NCBI GenBank assembly: GCA_026712885.1
Contig: JAPOPO010000018.1
Location: forward strand, 1 to 8,965
Reading direction: 5' to 3'
Origin: Rhodospirillales bacterium
GTDB taxonomy: Bacteria > Pseudomonadota > Alphaproteobacteria > UBA828
Length of the DNA: 8,965 nucleotides
Within the stretch, counting starts at the first letter, position 1. Each line of letters starts with the position of its first letter. This document shows positions 1 through 5,779 of this stretch, one piece after another. The position numbers and the translations under genes are program-made. The notes below the pieces were generated by a model that saw only the letters and a list, made by a program, of their open reading frames with translations, made no database searches and had not been told where the DNA came from.

Positions 1-231
1 CAGGAACGCCTGCTGGCCGACCGAGACCAGGCCTGCATAGCCCGCGAGCAGGTTCCAGAGCTGGGCAAGGGCGAGGTAGTAGGCGATCTCCACGATCGTC
101 CGCATGTCCGCGCGCCCGCCCCAGAAGGGGAGCGAGATCAGCACCGCGAGGACCAGAATCCCGACCAGCGCGCCGTAGCGGCTCGCGCGCGTGCCGCGCT
201 CGACCCGGTAGCTGGCGGCGCCCTCGCTCAC
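1..231 (-). CDS. livM: Branched-chain amino acid-type ABC transporter permease, LivM family (N-terminal 77 residues only)
   Basis: This is the second membrane permease of the HAAT/Liv importer, which would pair with LivH in the inner membrane to form the transport channel. Only the first 77 codons are in the window. Reading starts at a GTG (231-229) that overlaps the TGA of livH in a GTGA junction, so the two permeases are probably translationally coupled. The visible protein has a basic N-terminal tail, a hydrophobic segment at about residues 21-36, and then a stretch ending LLAGYAGLVSVGQQAFL. That stretch matches the conserved LivM pattern in which 'NLLxGYxGxxSxGxxAF' follows the first helices. 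The call rests on this motif and on the position directly after livH. The C-terminal part lies beyond the left edge and cannot be judged. Confidence 0.9.
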   Translation of the reverse strand, partial: MSEGAASYRVERGTRASRYGALVGILVLAVLISLPFWGGRADMRTIVEIAYYLALAQLWNLLAGYAGLVSVGQQAFL

Positions 232-1097
232 CGGTCCCTCGTGCGCGGAAAGAGCCCGTTGGGCCGGAGCACGAGCACGATCAGGAACGCGACATGGCCT
301 GCGAGAATCTGCCCGCCGGGATGGAACTTGGCGCCGATGGCCTGGGCGACGCCCAGGATCACGCCGCCGGCGAGCGTTCCCCAGAGGCTCCCCAGTCCGC
401 CGATGATCACGGCCTCGAAGGCGTAGAGCAGCCGCGCCGGCCCGATGGCGGGCGAGAAGTTGGTGCGGATCGCCATGAAGGTGCCGGCGAGCGCAACCAC
501 AGCGAGCGCCAGCGCCATCGCGAGCCCGAAGACATGGCGGTTGTCGATGCCCATCAGCGCCGCCGTCTCGTGGTCGTCGGAGGTGGCGCGGAAGGCCGTG
601 CCCAGCCGGGTGCGGAAAAGCACGAGCTGCAGGAGCGCGATCACGCCGACCGCAGAGAGGAACACGATGAGCGGGAACCAGCCGATGGCGATCTGGTCGC
701 CGATGGCGATGCTCGCGGTCTCCAGCGCGCCGGCCTTGAGCCGCTGCGTGTCGGCCGAGAATACCTCCAGCAGGACGTTCTGGATGATGATGGAGAGGCC
801 GAAGGTCACCAGCAGCGGCGGCAGGATGTCGCGGCCCAGCGTGAGGTTGAGGATGCCGCGCTGGAGCGCGTAGCCGATCCCCGCCATCACCGGCACGATG
901 ACGATCAGACTGATGAGCGGGTGCACGCCGGTACCGTTGAACATGGCAAGACCGAGGAAAGCGGAGAGCACGATCAGATCGCCGTGGGCGATGTTGACCA
1001 GCCGCATCACGCCGAAGATCAGCGAGAGCCCGGTGGCGAAGAGCGCGTAGAGCCCGCCCAGCAGCACGCCCTGGATGATGGCGTCGAGCCACTCCAT
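228..1097 (-). CDS. livH: Branched-chain amino acid-type ABC transporter permease, LivH family
   Basis: This is an integral inner-membrane permease subunit of the Liv-type importer, 289 residues long, which is normal for LivH (about 290). It is almost entirely hydrophobic with several membrane spans. The N-terminal region carries the family hallmark GLSLIFGVMRLVNIAHGD (residues 23-40). The cytoplasmic loop around residues 168-190 (FRATSDDHETAALMGID) corresponds to the segment that couples to the ATPases. FEAVIIGGLGSLWGTLAGG (227-245) and the terminal VLRPNGLFP (276-284) are also typical. The ATG at 1097 is the only sensible start. It lacks a clear Shine-Dalgarno sequence and lies 42 nt after the livF stop. 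The stop overlaps the livM GTG. The substrate is not readable; the Liv family also includes amide, urea and aromatic-acid importers. Confidence 0.95.
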   Translation of the reverse strand: MEWLDAIIQGVLLGGLYALFATGLSLIFGVMRLVNIAHGDLIVLSAFLGLAMFNGTGVHPLISLIVIVPVMAGIGYALQRGILNLTLGRDILPPLLVTFGLSIIIQNVLLEVFSADTQRLKAGALETASIAIGDQIAIGWFPLIVFLSAVGVIALLQLVLFRTRLGTAFRATSDDHETAALMGIDNRHVFGLAMALALAVVALAGTFMAIRTNFSPAIGPARLLYAFEAVIIGGLGSLWGTLAGGVILGVAQAIGAKFHPGGQILAGHVAFLIVLVLRPNGLFPRTRDR

Positions 1098-1139
1098 CGC
1101 AGGTTCAGGCGGCTCGTGCGTGGGCGGGAGGCATGCGGG

Positions 1140-1853
1140 CTAGACCCCGAAATAGGCCGTGGCGACGTCTTCGCGGGAGAGATCGCCCGGCTTGCCCTGG
1201 AGCGAGACGCGGCCTTCCTGGAAGCAATAGACGCGGTCGGCAACGGCAAGCGCCTGGTTGATGTCCTGCTCGACCACAACGATCGTGGTTCCCTCCGAGA
1301 CGATCACCGGGAGCACGGCGTAGATCTGCCGGATGATGACCGGCGCAAGCCCTAGGCTGAGCTCATCGCAGAGCAGGAGCGTCGGATTGCTCATCAGGGC
1401 GCGGCCGATGGCGCACATCTGCTGCTCGCCGCCGCTGAGCGCGGTGCCGGGAGTCGCGCGGCGCTCCCGCAGGACCGGGAAGAGCTCGTGCACGCGCTCG
1501 ATCTTCCACGGGCCCGCGCGCTTGCCGTAGGCGCCGAGACGCAGGTTCTCCTCGACCGAGAGCGAGGGGAAGAGCAGCCGCCCCTCGGGCACCAGTGCCA
1601 CGCCGCGGCGCACGATCTCGTGGGCCGGCAGATGGCCGATGGGCTCGCCTTCGAACGCGACCTGCTCCCGCGCGGACGAGAGCTGCCCGACCACGCTCCT
1701 GAGGAAGGTCGACTTGCCCGCCCCGTTGGCCCCGATGATGGCCACGGTCTCGCCGCGCGCGACATGCACGTCGATGCCGAAGAGCGCCTGGAAGTCGCCA
1801 TAGGACGCGGTGAGCTCGTGGGTCGCGAGCACCGTCTCGGGCGCCGCGTTCAT
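1140..1853 (-). CDS. livF: ABC transporter ATP-binding protein, LivF family
   Basis: This is one of the two cytoplasmic ATPases of the Liv-type importer, 237 residues, the usual LivF size. Visible motifs are Walker A GANGAGKST (41-49), an intact signature LSGGEQQ (139-145), Walker B LLLCDE with the catalytic glutamate at 164, then LSLGLAP (166-171), which is characteristic of LivF. The switch region reads VVVEQD (193-197), where LivF proteins typically carry a non-histidine residue in place of the H-loop histidine. The reading frame is open well upstream (to 2222), but the ATG at 1853 is chosen because the protein then begins with normal LivF sequence and the ATG overlaps the livG TGA as ATGA. 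This implies translational coupling with livG. It probably forms a heterodimer with LivG against LivH/LivM. Confidence 0.95.
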   Translation of the reverse strand: MNAAPETVLATHELTASYGDFQALFGIDVHVARGETVAIIGANGAGKSTFLRSVVGQLSSAREQVAFEGEPIGHLPAHEIVRRGVALVPEGRLLFPSLSVEENLRLGAYGKRAGPWKIERVHELFPVLRERRATPGTALSGGEQQMCAIGRALMSNPTLLLCDELSLGLAPVIIRQIYAVLPVIVSEGTTIVVVEQDINQALAVADRVYCFQEGRVSLQGKPGDLSREDVATAYFGV

Positions 1854-2575
1854 TCGGCGCTGATCCCCATGTAGACCTCTTGCACCTCGGAGCTCGCCAT
1901 CACCTGCTGCGGGTCGCCCTCTGCGAGCTTCTGGCCAAAGTTGATGACGATCAGGCGGCTCACCACCGAGAGCAGCGCGTGGACCACGTGCTCGATCCAG
2001 ACGATGGAGACGCCGGTGCGGTGGATCGCCTTGATGGTGTCGACCAGCGCCAGGCACTCGTGCTCGGTCATCCCACCCGCGATCTCGTCCAGCAGCAGCA
2101 CGCGAGGCCGGGTCGCGAGCGCGCGCGCCATCTCCAGCCGCTTGCGCTCCAGCAGGGTGAGCGCGCCGGCCAGCGCGTTCGCCTTTTCCACCAGGCCGGT
2201 GCGCTCCAGGATTTTGCAGCAATCCTCATAGCACGCCGCCTCGGAGCGGCTGCCGCCGAAGGCCGCGCCCACCAGCAGGTTCTCGAACACGGTCATGTTC
2301 GCGAAGGGATGGGGGATCTGGTAGGAGCGCCCGATCCCCATGCGGCAGCGCTCGTGCGCCGGCGCCCGCGTGATGCCGCGGCCGCCGTAGAGCACGCGCC
2401 CCTCGTTCGGCCGCACCGCGCCCGTGATGATGTTGAACATCGTGCTCTTGCCGGCGCCGTTGGGGCCGATGACGCCGAGCGCCTCGCCCTCTGCGAGCTC
2501 CATGCTGAACTGGTCGGTCGCCCTGACCGAGCCGAAACTCTTCGAGACGCCCTCCAGCGCGATCAGCGCCGCCAT
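1850..2575 (-). CDS. livG: ABC transporter ATP-binding protein, LivG family, with degenerate signature motif
   Basis: This is the second ATPase of the Liv-type importer, 241 residues. Walker A is GPNGAGKST (37-45), the Q-loop glutamine lies in SYQIPHPF (Q86), Walker B is VLLLDE (159-164), and the switch histidine is H196 in WIEHV. The ABC signature position reads LTLLERKRLEMARA (139-152): both glycines of canonical LSGGQ are gone, whereas LivF has an intact one. LivG proteins often diverge here, so this need not mean loss of function, but the site may be the weaker of the two. The start at ATG 2575 matches the family N-terminus (ALEGVSKSFG) and lies 54 nt after the binding-protein gene, just behind a strong hairpin. 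No clear ribosome binding site is visible. The stop overlaps the livF start. Confidence 0.95.
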   Translation of the reverse strand: MAALIALEGVSKSFGSVRATDQFSMELAEGEALGVIGPNGAGKSTMFNIITGAVRPNEGRVLYGGRGITRAPAHERCRMGIGRSYQIPHPFANMTVFENLLVGAAFGGSRSEAACYEDCCKILERTGLVEKANALAGALTLLERKRLEMARALATRPRVLLLDEIAGGMTEHECLALVDTIKAIHRTGVSIVWIEHVVHALLSVVSRLIVINFGQKLAEGDPQQVMASSEVQEVYMGISAE

Positions 2576-2586
2576 CCCGGCACGCG

Positions 2587-2620
2587 CCTGCGGAGCGGCG
2601 CCGGGGGCGCCGTCCGCAGG
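2587..2620 (-). promoter_or_regulatory. Strong intercistronic hairpin between the binding-protein gene and livG
   Basis: In the 54-nt gap between the binding-protein stop and the livG start, a 15-nt arm (2620-2606, CCTGCGGACGGCGCC) pairs with a 16-nt arm (2602-2587, GGCGCCGCTCCGCAGG), leaving a 3-nt loop and a single bulged C. All 15 possible pairs are Watson-Crick and mostly G-C. No T-run follows in the direction of transcription, so it does not look like a standard intrinsic terminator. Its 3' base is 11 nt before the livG ATG, so it could also mask the livG ribosome binding region. By analogy with known hairpins downstream of binding-protein genes in other importer operons (for example malE-malF), it probably protects upstream mRNA and sets a high receptor-to-permease ratio. 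The structure is directly seen; the role is inferred. Confidence 0.75.
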
Positions 2621-2629
2621 TCCTGTTTC

Positions 2630-3940
2630 CTAGCCGATCAGTTCCATCTCGGCGTTGGTGGGAACGTCGGGTGCTGTCTCGTTCGACGTGATGGTGAGGT
2701 CGTAGGCGAAGGAACCATCTGGCGTGCGCCGCCACTGGCCGCCGACCAACGGCATCTTGGCGACGTTCTTCACCGGGCCCGAGCCCCACGAGACCGGCCC
2801 GGCAATCGTCGAGACGTTGGTGGCGACAATCGAAGCCAGCATGGCCTCGGTGTCGTTGATGTCCTCGGCCCGGCTCACGACGTCGAGGGCGACTTCGAAA
2901 ATCGAGTGGCCGTAGCCCACCGGCTGGCTCCATTGCTTGCCGGTGGCGGCGGTGAAGGCGGCGGCGAGCTCGCCGCAGGTCTGGCCGGTGATGCTCGACG
3001 TGAAGGGATGAGACGGGCTCCACCAGATCTCGGAGCTCAGGTTGTGCCCGGCATCGCCCAGTGCCTCGACCGCCTCAGGGAAGAGCAGCGCCTTGCCCAC
3101 GGTCGCCGCCTTGGGCCGGAAACCCTGCTGCGCGGCCTGGGTCCAGAAGGTGGTGAAGTCCGGCGGCAGCACCACGCCGGTGACGATCTCGACGCCGTTC
3201 TCCTTGAACTCGGAAATGTGGGCCGAGAAATCGTCCGTGAGGTTCTGGTAACGGCCTGGATCGATCAGGGTATAGCCGGCGCCGGCGAGCGGCTTGGGGA
3301 AGCCCAGCTCGGGATGGCCCCAGGCGTTGCCGTCGCCGTCGTTGGGGAACAGCCCGCCCACCACCTTGTTGGTCTCGATCTTGGCCCAGAGGTTGAGGAA
3401 GACCGCGATCACGTCCTCCAGCCCCCAGAAATAGTGGTAGGTCCACTGGAAGCCCTCCGCCGGATTGCCGCCGCGGCCGAAGAAGTAGGGCTGCCAGGGG
3501 CAGAGCGTGGTGATGCAAGGGACCTCGTTGATCTCCGCCTGGTCGGCAACCGGATTGGTGGTCTCCGGCGTGTTGCCGGCGCAGAGCAGGTGCACCTCGT
3601 CGGAGAGGATCAGCTCGCTCGCCACCTCTGCCGCGCGGTTCGGGTTCGACTGGCTGTCCTTGACGATGATCTCGACGTTGAGGCTGTTGCCGCCGGAGTC
3701 GACCTTGCCGCCGATGGCCTCCAGCACCGTGGCGACGTTGAACTCGTCGGAGACGGCGAAGGGCGCGAGCGGCCCGGTCCTCGGGCTGACGTAGCCGATC
3801 CTCACCGTGTCCGCAGCGCGGACGATGGAGGGGAAGCCGGCGCTGATCGCGGCGGTGCCCACGGCACCGGCGGCACCTGCCTTCAAAACCTGGCGACGGG
3901 TGGTACCGACGCGTTTCGCCGTGCGGCTCTCTTTGCTCAT
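2630..3940 (-). CDS. Tat-exported ABC transporter substrate-binding protein, Liv/HAAT type (Peripla_BP_6-like)
   Basis: This is the periplasmic receptor that would deliver ligand to the downstream LivHMGF complex, 436 residues, somewhat longer than E. coli LivK (about 370). The N-terminus is a twin-arginine signal: TTRRQVLKAG (R15-R16), then an Ala/Gly-rich hydrophobic stretch to about residue 37, with likely cleavage near residues 42-43. The mature part opens VRIGYVSPRTGPLAPF, the standard first strand and ligand loop of type I periplasmic receptors. Export of a folded protein through Tat is known for many alphaproteobacterial receptors. The ATG at 3940 is chosen over an in-frame ATG at 3991 because an ideal AGGAGG lies 7 nt upstream and the Tat signal then starts normally. 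The pocket region is rich in Trp, Tyr and Phe (for example QPYFFGRGG at 150-158, SEIWWSPSHPF at 303-313), so the ligand may not be a branched-chain amino acid. No symbol is given because the substrate is unknown. Confidence 0.92.
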   Translation of the reverse strand: MSKESRTAKRVGTTRRQVLKAGAAGAVGTAAISAGFPSIVRAADTVRIGYVSPRTGPLAPFAVSDEFNVATVLEAIGGKVDSGGNSLNVEIIVKDSQSNPNRAAEVASELILSDEVHLLCAGNTPETTNPVADQAEINEVPCITTLCPWQPYFFGRGGNPAEGFQWTYHYFWGLEDVIAVFLNLWAKIETNKVVGGLFPNDGDGNAWGHPELGFPKPLAGAGYTLIDPGRYQNLTDDFSAHISEFKENGVEIVTGVVLPPDFTTFWTQAAQQGFRPKAATVGKALLFPEAVEALGDAGHNLSSEIWWSPSHPFTSSITGQTCGELAAAFTAATGKQWSQPVGYGHSIFEVALDVVSRAEDINDTEAMLASIVATNVSTIAGPVSWGSGPVKNVAKMPLVGGQWRRTPDGSFAYDLTITSNETAPDVPTNAEMELIG

Positions 3941-3947
3941 CGATTGG

Positions 3948-3953
3948 CCTCCT
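3948..3953 (-). promoter_or_regulatory. Ribosome binding site of the substrate-binding protein gene
   Basis: AGGAGG (3953-3948 on the minus strand) lies 7 nt before the ATG at 3940. It is the only perfect Shine-Dalgarno sequence I found at a gene start in this window; the other genes have weak or no visible sites. It decides the start choice and fits the need for high expression of the receptor. I found no convincing -35/-10 pair in the rest of the 99-nt gap (3941-4039), and no clear terminator for the gene upstream, so a separate promoter for the importer operon is likely but not demonstrated. Confidence 0.8.
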
Positions 3954-4039
3954 CTCGTGCTAATCGCGGCTCCTGGAAATTGGCGGGACACTAGCAGACC
4001 TTCCCGGCCCCTGCGAGAGAGGCATAGCCAGGCAACGCC

Positions 4040-5005
4040 TTACGGCGTCGACGCGCTGGCCGCTGCGGCCTCCATCCGCCGGCGCACCTCAGCAGCGATG
4101 CGCGGCGTGTCATTGATCGGCTCATAGTCCCATTCGGCAAGCCGGCCATCGAAGGGCCGAATGATACCTCCTGCCTTCAGAGACTCTTGGAAGCGCGAGA
4201 GTCTGCGGCTGCCGCCCTTCATCCCGGCAACATAGACGGGCTTTCCGGTGGAAACGGCCTCGCTGATCATGGAGACTGACTCCTCCGTGACCACGATGTG
4301 CCGGGCCAACGCCAACATACCAAGATAGGGGTTGGGACCGGTGCCGTCCCAGAACCAGGCCCTCGACACACGAGCCTTGAGCGCATCGACGAGCTCGGGT
4401 TCGGTTCGCCTCGACGCCGTGATCGCGATCCTCCCGTCCAGACCCACGAGTCCCGACACCAGCTTGTCCAGGGTCTCCTGCGTGAAACGGTATGACCGTG
4501 TCCGGCCGCCGAGCAGCACGGCAACAGTCAGGTCGCCGAGCCGGCCTTGCCACTCCTTGGCCGCGGCCGCGAGCCTCTCCGGCGTTACTCGATGCAGCGC
4601 GGTCCGCGTCGCCACCACGTTGGGTCCGGCGAGTTCGTCATGCTGCAGCGGGACCACCAGGTCGAAGTATCGCGGCGGACAGCGCGGATGCTGGATATGA
4701 ACGGCGAAGGTTCGTCCGCCGGCGGCCCGCCGGACCGCAGCCGAGACTGAGGCGCTGCGCCTGCTGCAGCTGATCAGGAGGTCGGGCCAGGGCCGGGGTA
4801 GCCTCTCCTCCAATCCGTAACGCAGAAGGCCCGGCAGCTGTCGGTGCGCGGGCAACCGCGACCACGGCCGGCGCAGGCGGACGACGATGCTCTCGAATGG
4901 CCAGCCCAGCGCCTCGGTCAGGCCCTCAGCCTGGGAGATCATACCGGCTTCGCCGGTGGTGAGGGCCCAGACGGTTCTAACCGACCGGCTCTTCGGGGTA
5001 GGCAA
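4040..5005 (-). CDS. ELM1-like family protein (DUF1022 / Mito_fiss_Elm1), function unknown
   Basis: This is a 321-residue protein of the family named after plant ELM1, a mitochondrial fission factor. The bacterial members have no established role. Family features seen are GEAGMISQAEGLTEALGW (18-35), CSRRSASVSAAVRRAAGG (80-97), VHIQHPRCPPRYFDLVV (102-118), LLGGRTRSYRFT (164-175) and the strongly conserved NPYLGMLALA (225-234) plus VTEESVSMISEAVSTGKPVYV (239-259). The last block resembles the nucleotide-sugar-binding half of GT-B glycosyltransferases, so a sugar-transfer role is possible but inferred. There is no signal peptide, so it is probably cytoplasmic. The conserved N-terminal block precedes the first internal ATG (codon 22), so the start must lie upstream. 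TTG at 5005 is the only ATG/GTG/TTG option and has no visible ribosome binding site. It overlaps the oxygenase gene by 29 nt, so coupled translation is likely. Confidence 0.87.
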   Translation of the reverse strand: MPTPKSRSVRTVWALTTGEAGMISQAEGLTEALGWPFESIVVRLRRPWSRLPAHRQLPGLLRYGLEERLPRPWPDLLISCSRRSASVSAAVRRAAGGRTFAVHIQHPRCPPRYFDLVVPLQHDELAGPNVVATRTALHRVTPERLAAAAKEWQGRLGDLTVAVLLGGRTRSYRFTQETLDKLVSGLVGLDGRIAITASRRTEPELVDALKARVSRAWFWDGTGPNPYLGMLALARHIVVTEESVSMISEAVSTGKPVYVAGMKGGSRRLSRFQESLKAGGIIRPFDGRLAEWDYEPINDTPRIAAEVRRRMEAAAASASTP

Positions 5006-5630
5006 GTTCGTGCCGGTTACGCCACTCGCTGGTGACGTAATTCACGATCAGGGACCGGCGAACGCCGTCGATGCTTCTGGGCTGGAAGCCGTGCCACGTG
5101 TCTTCGCTGGGTATGAAGATCATAGCCGAGTTGTCGACGAAGGGGAGCCGTTTCGCGTGCGTCGAGCCATCGGAGAACAGGTCCGTTCCCCAATCGCGAG
5201 GCGCGTCGCCGTCGTCCAGATAAACAAACATGGTGAATACCTTGACGCCGATGTCGGTGTGCGGCTCCAGCCAGAACCCCTCGCCGTCCTGGGCATATTC
5301 GATCCGCAGATTGGTGCCGGTGAGCCTGGCACCGCACCGGGCTTCGATGGCGGAGACGACGCCAGCGCTCTGAAAGGCCTCGGCGAGCGCACAAGCAGGC
5401 GAGGAGTTATCGATTGCGTCCGCATCCACGTAGCGCCGGGTTGGGTTGTTTTCCTCCCGCCGGCCGAGGGCATAGCGCACCTCGGGCGCCGCGTGCGGCC
5501 AGTCCTTGAGCCCGGCGAGGGTATCGGTGTCCAGGACATCACGAAGCAACCAGTGTCGAAAAGGCCACGCCTCTTCGCGGGCTTGCCTTAGCGCGAGCAA
5601 GAACGTCGTTCCGGTGGTCGATTGGGTCAT
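4977..5630 (-). CDS. Putative 2-oxoglutarate/Fe(II)-dependent dioxygenase
   Basis: This 217-residue soluble protein has the pattern of 2OG-Fe(II) oxygenases, which couple decarboxylation of 2-oxoglutarate to oxidation of a substrate. The likely iron ligands are H124 and D126 (EPHTDIGVKVFTMFVYLDD, an HxD motif in the right strand context) and H180 (TWHGF). R191 or R192 (RRSLIVNYV) lies 11-12 residues after H180, where the 2-oxoglutarate carboxylate is usually held. The ending EWRNRHELAYP (202-212) resembles, as I recall, small prolyl-hydroxylase-like oxygenases found in bacterial surface-sugar or tail-modification loci. The substrate is unknown. The ATG at 5630 is the only plausible start; no strong ribosome binding site is seen. 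The 3' end overlaps the ELM1-family gene by 29 nt in another frame, so the two are probably one operon. GC content is lower than in the flanking genes where counted. Confidence 0.82.
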   Translation of the reverse strand: MTQSTTGTTFLLALRQAREEAWPFRHWLLRDVLDTDTLAGLKDWPHAAPEVRYALGRREENNPTRRYVDADAIDNSSPACALAEAFQSAGVVSAIEARCGARLTGTNLRIEYAQDGEGFWLEPHTDIGVKVFTMFVYLDDGDAPRDWGTDLFSDGSTHAKRLPFVDNSAMIFIPSEDTWHGFQPRSIDGVRRSLIVNYVTSEWRNRHELAYPEEPVG

Positions 5631-5697
5631 GACGAGTACACGAACACGCGGCCCTGTGCCGCTTCAAGGCGCCGAACCGCCTTCGCGCCGGTAGCGC

Positions 5698-5726
5698 ATG
5701 GTAAGTCCGGCCACATGGGTTCACAA
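5698..5726 (-). promoter_or_regulatory. Possible sigma70-type promoter for the oxygenase/ELM1 operon
   Basis: In the 149-nt gap between the lysK stop and the oxygenase start, minus-strand TTGTGA (5726-5721) and TACCAT (5703-5698) are separated by exactly 17 nt. Each matches 4 of 6 bases of the sigma70 consensus. The predicted transcript would start near 5691 and at once form an 8-bp hairpin (arms 5689-5682 and 5676-5668, one bulge, 5-nt loop), leaving a leader of about 60 nt. The match is modest and could be chance in a gap this size. It is offered because the gap is large enough for a separate promoter and no better pair was seen. Confidence 0.35.
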
Positions 5727-5779
5727 GCTGTCTGGCTGGGCCTGTGCGCCGAGCGGGACCGCGATGGGTTCGTCGGCAT

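Noticed and set aside
1140..2222. Long version of livF starting within livG
   Set aside because: The extra N-terminal part is low-complexity and overlaps livG out of frame. The ATG at 1853 gives the normal LivF start and an ATGA junction.
2587..2620. Intrinsic terminator after the receptor gene
   Set aside because: The stem is strong, but no T-run follows on the minus strand, and livG, livF, livH and livM continue in the same direction. It is treated as an intercistronic hairpin.
3941..3991. Earlier ATG for the receptor gene at 3991
   Set aside because: It would add 17 residues before the Tat leader, while the ATG at 3940 has a perfect AGGAGG at 7 nt.
1880..3994. 704-codon open frame on the plus strand opposite livG and the receptor gene
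   Set aside because: It is the mirror of well-supported minus-strand genes, rich in Arg, Ala, Gly, His and Asp with no family motif. Long antisense frames are expected at this GC content.
4000..4040. Terminator after the ELM1-family gene
   Set aside because: Only 3-4-bp stems (such as AGGC-GTT-GCCT) are present, with no T-run. Too weak to call.
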